A stretch of 64,000 nt of DNA. It comes from Liolophura sinensis. Its lineage: Eukaryota; Mollusca; Polyplacophora; Chitonida; Chitonidae. Positions 1 through 12,100 of the stretch are shown in pieces. A model generated the notes under the pieces. It searched no databases and was not told where the DNA came from. It saw only the letters and a list, made by a program, of their open reading frames with translations. The stretch lies in NCBI RefSeq assembly GCF_032854445.1, contig NC_088301.1, forward strand, positions 25,962,402 through 26,026,401, in the 5' to 3' direction. Each line of letters opens with the position of its first letter. Within the stretch, counting starts at the first letter, position 1. Both the position numbers and the translations under genes were made by a program.

Positions 1-13
1 TTGTTTTTGTTAG

Positions 14-133
14 GCCACGGTGAAAGAGATATGTGAGCGAGTTGCTGGATTCATTGTGGAAAAAGTTGAAGTACAGATGGAAAACATTGTGAATAAGAAA
101 GTCAGACTGTTTGGTGCAGATAAAGTTTTCAGT
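14..133 (+). CDS. Exon 1 in window of the RPxS gene
   Basis: The exon follows a T-rich acceptor ending TTAG and stops at a GTGAGT donor. It encodes 40 residues in phase 0, beginning ATVKEICERVAGFIVEKVEV, with an amphipathic helical pattern. It is internal because no start codon context precedes it, so the gene extends to the left of the window. Confidence 0.7.
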
Positions 134-3100
134 GTGAGTAATTTTGTTTGTATCCCATATAAATAGAGAGTGTTTGTATATATCACATGTAGGTACATGT
201 TTTCAGTTCGGTTTTCAATTCTTAACTTGGCATTGGCCATTTTCAACTTACTATATTATTACAAATGCTTTGGCAAAGGCAAGGGATAAATAATTTGGTT
301 TTGTTACCGTGCAATATCTGCGGTTCACTATGCATGAGCTCATATCAAGTGTAAAAGGCAACCAGATCAATGTATAAGTTTTCTTTGTTGGTTTTCATGC
401 AGTAACTTTTTGAAGTGTAATTTGGTTTTGGTAGAAGTTTGTGTGCAGGTTCATTTTTTGGAACGACTAGTCCAGACATTTCAGGAGATATGGATTCTGT
501 ACTCTTTGTTTATGTGTCTTCCCAGGAGACGCGGGCATTGCCTAAGAAGCGGCCAAATTCTGTTGTTTTAGCAGACTATCACATGACAGGAAAGCGACCA
601 CCTGAGAAAGAATCTCCCAAGTTACACCCACCTCCCTACCACGGACCTCTAGACACGACAGTATTTCCACGTGAGATTCACCCTCATATCATCAGTAGTT
701 TCACCTGACCCCATCAGCTAAGACAATGTGTTAAAGTAGTAACTTTCAGTCTGACGTTACAACTTTCCTGTGTTACTTTATTTCACCTAAAGTTTAGCAT
801 ATTTCAATTCAAACATTTGCCTCATTCTGATTAAGTCAATTGCCTTATAGGGATAGTTTTTTGTGCAGTTTGACTAATTTAAAAACCAAAGTGTTGGCAT
901 AAGATGTAGCATTTTTAAGACCTTTAAGAGCATTTTTACATACAAACTTAAGACAGACTTGTAATAACTTGTAATACAGAATAATCTTGGTTGTAGTTGT
1001 ATCTTAGTAGAGGTACATATGCAGTTGAATTAGAAGCTGAGAGGTTTTGAATAATCTTACTCATAAATTCGCATCTTCATTTTATCAAGTTAGACACTTG
1101 CCACATAGATTTAGCTATATTTTTCACTGTAATCCATCAGACACAGGTTATTTAAAATGTGATGTTAAAATAGATCTTGGAGGATCTCACCTCAGGTTGG
1201 CCAACCATGTGTCCTTCAGTCCTTTCAGTACACTGTGCATTTAATCTTGCAGGTTTGAAATTTTATGTTTGCGGAAATCGTGTGCAATCTCGAGGAGGTT
1301 AACTATCTGATTCGATAATAATGACGATGTTTGATCAGGGCAGTAACAGAGTGATATAAATATGTAGTAATATGTGTAGTGTTGGGGCTTGATTTAATGA
1401 CAAGTGAAATTTGTGGATTCATGATTGCTGCACATAAATAAAACTCAACTTATGAGGTTCATGTTATATAGTTTATGTGAATTTGACACACAGATTTAAA
1501 GTGTTCTGTAAAGTTGATTCTGACCAACAAGAGCTGTGTTAATTTTCACTTGAACTGTACTTGATCCGGACAAACTGATGAGCTGTTTTGAGTTTCACTG
1601 GAACCCTGCTTGAATGACCAACAAGGGAGATGTGTTGATTTTCACTTGAACCCTGCTTGACTCTGACCAACAAAAGAGCTGTGTTGATTTTCACTTAACT
1701 CTGCTTGATTCTGACCATGCGTTGTTCACATCTCTGTTCCAGATTTGGGGGACAGGGTATTGCTGGGGCCTCAGGTAAGTTTACACTTTTTACATACTAG
1801 TGGGTATTAATAGCTGTCGACTTTACACTTTGTGTTTCTGTATTGGATGATAAGACAATTTACATTGGATTTCTTTTACTTTGAGATAAAAAATTTATGC
1901 TTAAAGTTACTATATATACATGTAGTTGACTTGTGGTTCTGTAATGGATCATCCTACTGACTGTGTTGTACAGTCTGTATGTACATATATCTATTATGGA
2001 GCAATTTACAACGTAAGAATGTTTTGACATGGACGTGACATTCAACTTTTTTGTAAAAATATATATATTTATATTTATTGTAATTAGGAATTCTTTCTGA
2101 GGCGAGTAATACATCTTGCTCATTTGTTTAAACAACCAAATTTCCATATCAGTATTATTATGCCATTGTAATTTTTATCTACCTGTAATGCCGTGTTTTT
2201 ACCCTTTTTTTTTTTTTGGTAGACTGTAGCAAAGGTAGTGGCATTGCCTCAGCCTTTCTTAGCCCTTGTCCAAATGGATACTGTTCCAGGTAAAGTAGTT
2301 ATGATTTTTCATCTTTTGTGAACCTCATCTGTTATCATAACGTGAATTAATGTCAGACTCGCCTATAAATTATTTGTGTTTCATTGAAAATTGTCTTAAA
2401 ATCATTGTAGTCTAAGTAGTTGCTTAGAAGGATAATTTTTGCTTTACTGACTGCTGTTAACATAACATTTATAAAAATCAGCTTTTAATTCCACCATTAT
2501 GTATTTAAGTTTCATCAAATCGGATAATTGATTTAAGTAAAATGCTGCTTAAAAATTTGTTTCACTGCTGCGATGGTGTCAGGATGAAATTAAAAACTAT
2601 ACTTTGGCTTTAACTATGGGCTGTTCGTGACTCTTTTATTTATTTTCAGTGACTTAAATGTTAAACTTTTTGAAATCTTTATCAGTGTACACGTACACTC
2701 CATTATTAATGTACAAAATTTCTAGATGTGGTTAATTTGTAATCCAATTTTATCTCTTAACCTTTTTTTTTATTCGAGGCACAGAATCAAGTTTCTTCAA
2801 ACTTGGATGAAAAACAACTAAGACAATTATCCTTGGCTGCTCTGTTTCGATGTTAAGAATGCGTCCAACATTAGGGTTTTTATGAAAATGTTTCAATTTC
2901 AGATGTGAATGGAGCAATGGTGACCTGTGTGAAGAAGGCTGACTTCCACTACACCTATGTGGACATGACTCACTTCCAGTGGCGCTTCACCACTGGCATC
3001 TGGAAACCCAAGGGTACTATTGGAGACCGGTAAGTTTATCATGTTCGCAAAACAAACTTTTATCCCAAAGGGTGTGGACATGACTCACTTCCAGTGATGC

Positions 3101-6100
3101 TTCACCACTGGCTTCTGGAAACCTAAGGGAACTATTGAGACTGGTATTAAAGTTTATCATGTCTACACAGCAAGCTGTTACCTGTGGACATGACTCACTT
3201 TCAGTGGGACCTAACCACTGGTATCTCCAAACTCAAAGCCACTATTGGAGACAGGTAAGGTTATTATGTTCACACTGCAAAACTGTTAACACAATATGTG
3301 GACATGACTTGTTTCCAGTAGTGTTTTGTAATGGCCATGTGGGAAGTAGGACACTGTTGGATAATCCCTGAGATAGTTCAGTACCTGTGCCATAAGGTCA
3401 CAGCTTTGTTCTTGGGCTTGTTAAGCAAAAAATTTAACATATGTATAAAGTGTACCTCCTGGTTATGATTTAGAGTACACAGTTTTAATTAACAACTTTA
3501 GTGATGCCACTGATTTCAGTGAAGCACATATTTATTACCTGTCAGTGCTGTTTCATTTACAGTCAGGAAATATAGGCAGGCACACAGGTATACAGTGGTG
3601 CAATATTTTTATTGCTGTTTTAAAATATGAAAATAATGGTAAAAAAATAAAAAAAAAAATTATAAAATAATGGTACACTTATTATTGCACAACAGTAGCT
3701 GGGCAGCTGTAGTGACATGATAAAAGCTATACATTTGCTGTGGCATGATAAAACGAATACATTTGCTGTGGCATGATATAAGCTATACATTTGCTGTGGC
3801 ATGATAAAAGCTGTACATTTGTGTGGCATGATAAAACGAATACAGTTGCTGAAAGACATACCATGTGAATATAAAAGCCTATATTGTTTTTAGCATGGCA
3901 GAATAGCGATTGGGTTCATTATTATATTCTATTCCTACCAATACATAGTGGATCAGAGAATCTGTGTAAACATTAATGTCAATATAGTAATCCTTTCTAT
4001 GGCAGAATAACAATTCAGAGACTGGGCACTCGCTGGCAAGAGTTGGAGGAAGCAGGCTGTTTACCATACGAGAGTGAAGTGTTCAGTCGACCTAACTCTC
4101 CAGTGTCACCGAGGCATGAACTGGGTATGATCAAGAAGAGGACACCTAACCAGGAAACAGGCACTACAATGAAGGTTAGCCTTTTTATAAATGAATGGCT
4201 CAGGCACATGATGTGCAGGTTCAAAACTGGTCTTGGACAGGGTATGTGTAGATTCCCCCTCCTTCATTTATTTATTTATTTTTTTTGATTTGATTTGTAC
4301 TCTAGAATTTGTACTTTAGAGTATTTCACTTATACGACGGTGGCATCATTATGGTGAGAAGCCAGCATGAGCGGGACTTGAACTTCCACCGACGTGTATC
4401 AGTGCGTGCTAACCTCAACCCTCCACCCACCATGTCATTACATGCTACCCCCCAATCTGATTTACTCAAATTTGTGAAAGTGGGTACAGTTCTTGAAGGT
4501 GAACTGCAAATGTTTTTTACCTTTTTTAAAATACATAGTGATGATTATTTGGAAAGAATTGTGCATACATGCATACAATATGTAGCTGAGCATGTTGGCC
4601 AAAAATAAAATGCACACATGTTGACTGTCTCCAGTTTAATCAAAAGGCCATGGCTTGAAAATGGCCATGGTTTATGCATGTGACACTCAACAGCGTCACA
4701 AAAACTGTTGATATGAATGACGGGGATCAGAGATGATGTTGCAACGTTCTAAAAACACAAAAAAGAAAAAACGTTTAAGAGACCTGAGCGATGGATATTT
4801 TCCGCTGTCTGGGACAGTTATCATGATTTATATTAAAAATGCATAATAAATCATTGGCAAGAACAATGCTTCTGATAAACTTTAAAGAGGAAGCCCTTGT
4901 TGACAACAATTTTTGCAAAAATAGAAAGCAGATATCACCTTTAAATACCAGGGTAAATCATGTCACAGTGAATAACACAGTCATTGTCTCTTCCAGCATA
5001 CATATGCGGTGAGGCCACGGCCAATGTCTGCTGTGCTGAAAGAGAAGCTGAAATTGAACCTCAACATTGACCAGTCCAAGCGGCCAAAGTCTGCTATGGT
5101 GAAAAGAAGCAGGCCTGAATCACCTGACCAATCCGATGATGACCAGGAGCACTTCCTGGATACCCTGATAGAGAAAAGCCGTTTAACTGAAGAGTCGGAT
5201 GGTCAGATTGATGTGCCACAGGTGAATAGACTGATTGTATATCAACTGTGAGGCCCAGTGCGCCATTTCTGCTATGTGTGATACCTTGGGAAATTTCACA
5301 AGCGAAAGGAGTAATATAATTCTGATAAATTTGATAGTAAGGCCACACCAATTGTAATTGTTTTACAGGCAGAATAAATCTTGTTTCAATGTTGGAGGAA
5401 GGAATAAAGGCAAAACTTGAAATTATCTAATTTGTGGAAAATGTAGCCTATCTTTTCAATTTTTTCTGTTGAATACATTTACATGATTGGAAAGCTGTGA
5501 AAAACATGAAAACATCAAGATGTGACAAAATAATAAGATGGATTTTAGTTTTATTATATTTATTTTTTGGGGTATTTTTGGATTTTCTAATGTTGGCTCA
5601 GCCTTTAAACACAAAGTAAAGTTATGCCCCTTGGCATGTTCAGTCAACAAATCAGCTTTTTCTCATTGTCTGAGGTCTGCCTGTCACATCACTCTTGCTC
5701 TTCTAGCTTGACTGATACAAAATTTATTTATTTATTATTTTTCTCTTTGTCTGTGGGTTAGCCATTACCTGTCAAATTGTTTTTCAGGTTAAAATAAGTC
5801 CTTCAGCTGATGTCACTCTGGATACAATAGAAGATGCTTCATGCCAGGTGATTATGAATACTGTATTGAAATATACTTGTATATCTATAACGGTGCGTGT
5901 TTCCTTCTGTAGATTTAGACGAAGGACAGAGGGTAGTCACTGTCTTTGAAACACCCTATTTTGATAGCATAGCATTTCAGTGAGGCAGCACAATAACAGC
6001 GCTGGTATTGAGACAAGCCTGCTAGAAGTCATCAAGATGTGACTGAATTAAGTAATGTTGGAATGAAGTGAAACCCAAACAAACATACATAACCCGTCTG

Positions 6101-9100
6101 TAAAGAACAAATGCTCCTTTGATTAGATATCACCCAAAACTGTTAAACCTACCTGATTCTGAGAGCACTATTGATGTAAAAAAAAATTGTTTGGATTTTT
6201 CACCAGAGTAATGGAAGTTACAGCAAAAGTGATATTTTATGAACCTTAATTTATTTCCCTCTATAGATACATTTTTTTAGGGCAGATATTTGGATGTTGA
6301 TAACAAAAAGATAGGAAAGTGATTGTCATAGCTAGGCTTTAATCAAAGGTTTTTGCGTCTTGAGTCTTGAAAAATTGTTGGAGCTGTCATTGCGGGAGTG
6401 GGCTTGAACCCTATACAGTACAACTCAGGCTAAAAGTGAAAATCAGTAGGAAATTAGCGTGATCCTAGAGGTCTTGTGGAGAGTTTGTAGAGGACTTGTA
6501 GACAGACAGTCACCTGCAGAGTCATTGATCCGTCCACACACGTGGCTGAGAATGGGAAGACCTATGGGCTGGCTGTGGGAAGCTGACGACGGAAAATGTA
6601 GTCCTTTGTTAGAATGATTTAAAAGATTTTTGAAAGATGATACATGAAACTGAAGTAAAGTATCTGATATGTGTGTGTTTTGATCGCAAAGTGGCAGTCT
6701 TCTTTTAAGAAGTGATTTACAAGTGAGCCCACGCAAAAGTTGAAATGGAGCGCCATGACAGCTAAAACTAGCTCAGCCGTCATCTCCCATTACAAGGTAA
6801 AAGATGGACAAATAACTTTCGTTTCTTCTGAAGAAGGTTTTCCTTGTGGCAGTGAAAAATTATCTGCCACTCAGTGATTTAGAACACCGAATTGACACTT
6901 TGACACAGATACGTCGTGCAACAACAACAACCCTGTATTACAAGATGAATTGCATGTAAAGAAGTGGTAAAAAATCAAAACATGATACAGGACAAGTTAA
7001 CTTTTGTCTGTATGACTGTTGAGAATTTGTAGTTTGTACGAAACCATGTAGGAAAGTCACCCAAATAGCAAACGCATAAAGGAAAAAAAAATCATTTGTT
7101 CGAACCAGTGAACTTTACTGGAATTTTTGGCCTACCAGGCACGGTGTACCTTAAATATTTTCTTTTCTGACTTTCTGTTACTGCAAAATGCCTGCATGGA
7201 ATTCATTCTGCTCTGTTACTTTATGCTTAATGATACATGGTTTGCACCAACACCCAGATGAATTCAGGTTTCAAATTTTATTTGTGAATTTGAATAAACA
7301 TTGAGGCAAAATGTATGTGAATAGCTTATACGTGCATAAATAAATATGATAATGATTTTTTTTTTGTCAGTTGAAGAGTAATGTTCTGGTGTTAACTATA
7401 CTTGTGTGAAAGAATATCATGGGTCTTTAATAAGCAGCAACAGCAAATCGGATTATTGTAGGCTTAATTTGGTATTAATATATAGACATCTGTCTTCATC
7501 CCAGGCTATGGATCGCGTATAGGCACGGCCACTTGAGACTGTTGTCTGCCTGCATTGGGGCGATGTCCTGGGCGAGAAGTGCGCGCTATTGCACGTGCTT
7601 TATTCACAAAAAAAAAGCCATGTTGGTTTCTAAAAAAAGCCATGTTGGTTTACTATAAATATCTGTTGCATTGTTATATATGGCATTCTATAAATGTATA
7701 TCAAAATTAGCATGCCGATCATTGACATCAGTCGATGATTTGATCGCATATTTACTACCTGTAATCAAATTGATTTTGTTGTGCAGAGGTAGGTCACACA
7801 TTGCAAGATAAACTTGTTCACATAGCTGAATACACAGGGACTGTACCTTTGCTTGCAAACATGAATATGTCTGTAGACGAAACTATATTCACACCTTCCG
7901 AGGATAATCCCTTAGCAGGCCTCCGACACAGCCCATTAGAGGGTTTGAGAGTCTTCAGAGTTTTCTCCAGGTTTTCATGAAACTTTAATGACGGATGGAT
8001 GGTCACACAAGTGTTGTTGACCTCTTAGCACCCATAGACCTGCTAGCCACTATATACCCTAAATCCTTGACCTTGTGCATAGGAAAGAGCAGCTTTCAGT
8101 GCAATTTATGCATGTTTATAATTTAATCCTGGAGACAAATGTGAATTGGATGGATTGGAGGGTCAGTTTAAGGCTACACAAAAGTAAGACAATACACTAA
8201 ATCATCCATTGTTTCTTTGAAATTCTCCACTTGATTTCTGTGACAAATCACAGAGTTGATATTTGTATGGGTTAACAATCTTGGTGAACAAACAAGGCTG
8301 TAAACCCGGCAGCATCAATATAGCTGTCAGATAGACTAGACCGAAGGACCGGTAGTCAGATACCAGCAGGGAGAGGTATCTTAGCGACAGTGCCTGTTGA
8401 CACAGTCTAGCATTAACATTTGCTGTCTCACATTCCCTGTCTGTGTCAGTAGATTTAAGGGTTTGTTCCAGTTCTCTATGGGAGGTCAGTGAACTTTCAG
8501 TTTTTGCAAAAATTGTTTTCAGTATACCTCTGTTAAATTTTCTTTCACAATCATTAGAATAAATATTTTTAATATTAGTAAAAAAAAAAATGTAACAAAA
8601 CTTATGTCTTTGGTTTTAGAATATTGTGACATCATAGTGGTCACCATTATTCATGTGAAAAAAAAAGGTAAACAGTTTTTGTGACATTGTTAATGATCAG
8701 ATGAATGAACGAGGGCCTCTTTACCGTCGCAACTTTCTCAAATCCAAGAGAAGCACGCCTTGGCGTTTTGAACAAATTTCTAGCCATACACAGTAAGGCT
8801 GCAAATTGCATACAGGCATATAGAAAATAGAAATATGTATAACAACATCAAATTTATTCAGGTCCGAAACCTTTGCAGATAGTTTACCTTTAAACAGCTA
8901 CTTCATTTCCAAGAGAAACTAGATGTGAGTTTTTTAAATCATGTGAAAGTAGCGATATAGAACAGAATTGACTCCTTGAGTCACAAACATTTATGCTGTA
9001 AACGCACCAAATATTGTTTTATTTAATTTGCCTCTATTAAAATCTATTTGCGTTTAGTAGGGATAGATTTTCTGTTCACATACCGCTTTGCAGTAAGCAT

Positions 9101-12100
9101 TGATGTGGATTGATGTGGACACACTGGATTCAGTTCAGTGCAGTTCCAATGGTACATTCAGTTCCAATGGTACATTCAGTTCCAATGGTACATTCAGTTC
9201 CAATGGTACATTCAGTTTCAGTGGTAGGAATTACTCCCTAGCGTCACAGTACCTCATACTTCTGCTATAGCTCGAGAAATAATTGTCTTGCACTCATGTG
9301 CAATCATAATTGACTTAAATTTAGTGAGATGCAACTGTATTCCAGTTGACACACTGCATAACCAAACCAAACTGAATCGGATCAAACATAGGATTGTGGA
9401 TTGAAATCATTGCATATGCATTGAAGCAGATTTACAACTGAATCTGACTACGTAACTCATCAAGAACTCATCACCGATATGAAAACAAAGCTGTGATTGC
9501 TTTTGCACAAATACCTTAACATGGTGTTCTCTCCTGAAGAGTTTTAAAGTTGATAACCACTGTTAAGTGAGTATAACTGAAGTAGTTTCAAACTTAATTT
9601 CGGAACTGAAGTAGATGTTAATTTTACTCCTGTCAGTGATAGAATAAGACCTGAGCCAAATTTATGACCATTGGCAGAATATTTTCATAAAGTTATCATA
9701 AGTTATCGTAAGTTATCATAAAGTTATCATAAGTTATCGTAAGTTATCATAAAGTTATCGCAAGAGATATAAAATATGCCTATATTTTTTGTTTGTGTCA
9801 TATCATTTTTTATTTCCCATAAAACATAATCTTTGTTTTGTAGAACCTGTTCAGGTATATAACTTCATGCCATATTCAAGAAACAATGTGTCAAAATATT
9901 TAAAACCAAGGTTTTTACTATACTTTTCTGTTCAAAACAGAATATTCTAGATTTAAATCAACATTTATCAACTACATGTGATTAACATATGTGCAGACTA
10001 TGACAGACGTCAAAAAGTTTGTGTGATAACTTTACAAAATCCAAGGTTTGAATTTCATAAAACAAACAAGGTAGGTAGATTGATTTTTTGAATTCTTTAT
10101 ATTGTTTTGTATTGTATTATTATATGTGATTTGGTGGGGTACATGTTTCAGAGAAGTTAACATTATCAAATGTATATACATGTAACAGGAGTAGACATGA
10201 GAATATTTGCTAAAAAAAAACCCGGGACAGAGATCTCTCAAACTGACTCTGTAACTACGCATGTCATAAAAGCTTATTCGCTGTTTACCAGCTATTGTTA
10301 GTCTGAAAGCTGTAAGCAGATCATGTTTCCTGTAAGCTTGAATTACTCTTTACTCCATGACGCTTTCACAGCTGACTTTATATTTCATTGAATTTTTTGC
10401 AACAAGTTGTTCCCAAAGTTGTCTTTGCACCAGGGTTTCATAGTTCCTAACAAGTTTAATTGACAAGGATTTCTCCCTAAGTAAGTATGACGAGAATGTT
10501 CAAATTGAAATAATCCCCTTTTTAATCAGGAATTCGGTGACCTCCTCTGATTTGTCATAATCCAGTGGCAACCGACCATCCTCGTTCCGCATTCGTAAAT
10601 TCCCTCCGTTCTGTACCAGGAATGCCACGGACTGAGATGCACCTTGCTCTGCTGCAATGTGCAACGGTGTTTGCAGTTTGTTGTCTTGGCTGTTGACTGC
10701 TGCACCGTTGTTGAGGAGAAGCTTCATGCAATCTACTCTGCCAATTTTAGTGGCGAAATGAAGCGGCGTGAAGCCATGAAGTTCCTTAAGGTTGATGTTA
10801 GCACCAGCCTGCAGTAAGAACATGGTGATGTGGAAGTGGCCGGCCTCCACGGCACAGTGTAACGCTGTCCTGTTTCCTGCAGAGAGCATGTTGATGTTGG
10901 CACGGTTGCGTATCAGCAGAATGGCTGCTTCTGCAGACCCTGTACTTGCTGCGAGATGCAAAGGTGATTTGCGAAAATGTGTGGTCAGGTTGACATCAGC
11001 ACCGTTTTCCAAAAGCAGTTTAGTAATTTTCTCGTTTTTGTTCAAGCATGCTATATGGAGGGGTGTCCTGCCCATCATCTTTTCCCGGGAGTTGATGTTG
11101 GCAATGCTTCTGCGCAGAATGAGCTGGGTGAGCTCAAAGTGGTTGCCCTGGACAGCCAAGTGCAGAGGTGTCATGTGTGCATTGTCACGGATTGTCACAT
11201 CGGCACCATGCACTATCAAAAACCTGGCCAAATCTGTGTTTTCGTACAGCAGGGCCAGATGCAGTGCGGTCTTCCGAGATTCATTACAGATGTTCAAATT
11301 AGCACCCGTTTCCACCAGAAGTTTGGCAGTATTGGAGTTCTTCTTGACCATGGCCAGATGAAGCGGCGTGCGGCCGTGTTTATCAACCGTGTTCATCATA
11401 GCACCTTTCTCCAGCAGCAGGTTGACGGCCCATATCCTGTCGCCTAGAACCAGCTTGTGGAGCAGAGTCTGCCCGGACTTCTTGGAGATCACCTCATTTA
11501 TGTCCGCCCCGCTGTCAATGAGGAGTTTTGCCCCGCGGAGGTTCTTGTGGAGCAACGCAAGCCTTAGGGGAGTTTCTCCATCATTGTTCCTGGCATTCAC
11601 GTCCACTCCCGACTTGAGCAAGACTTCCAAAACCTCTGGTTTGTGCCTCTCTGCCAACAGGTGGAGTGGTGTTGAGCCGTCGGGTGTTATCGTCGTGCAC
11701 AGCTCTCGCATTTCCGGGACGTCTTGTCTCAGAACCTGGGCAACCTCTTCCTCATCGGCCATGCACACGACCTTCGCCAACTCCCTGGCTCGGAATTCTG
11801 CCTTCAACTCTGAATCCATGCAGCTAGTAACCACAACACATATCACTCTTGCTTGACTGCGTGAATTATTTCATGCCCATTATCATTACCCTCAGACAGT
11901 TGTCATCCGGATGCCAGTAGCATCATCATTATGATAAGGATGCCAGGATTTGAAGTACCAGTATCAGAAGTTCTTCACACCTGCCTATTTAATCTACTGA
12001 TACATTTCCTCAACATCAGTCAGGTGGTAAACTGACTATAGCTGTGGTGTATCAGCCTATTAAAGCGTCTCCCTCTCCCCTGGTTGTTTAATACTTTGTC

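Larger units (their letters stand above)
134..2902. other. Introns 1-4 of the RPxS gene
   Basis: AT-rich intron sequence between small exons. Intron 2 carries a decayed copy of a dispersed repeat near 845-945 and a four-copy tandem repeat at 1516-1720. Nothing else supportable is seen in 134-525, 1775-2222 or 2290-2902. Confidence 0.6.
5848..10499. other. Left part of intron 8 of the RPxS gene
   Basis: No exon is supportable here. It holds an 18-bp tandem repeat at about 9130-9215 (TTCAGTTCCAATGGTACA), short ATAAGTTATCGTAAGTTATC repeats at 9685-9765, and decayed dispersed repeat sequence near 8085-8260 that also occurs near 13740-13905 and 35170-35285. The 3' end of the antisense ankyrin gene lies just to the right. 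Confidence 0.6.

Noticed and set aside
439..525. N-terminal extension MCAGSFFGTT before exon 2
   Set aside because: It reads through an intron; the TTCCCAG acceptor at 525 and phase agreement with exon 1 favour exon 2 starting at 526.
11820..11846. Ankyrin start nine codons upstream
   Set aside because: The upstream codon at 11846 is GTG, not ATG; the first ATG in frame is at 11819.
10792..11856. Three long + strand reading frames of 156-189 codons
   Set aside because: They overlap the ankyrin gene on the opposite strand; their length reflects the codon bias and regularity of the ankyrin repeats, and they show no domain.
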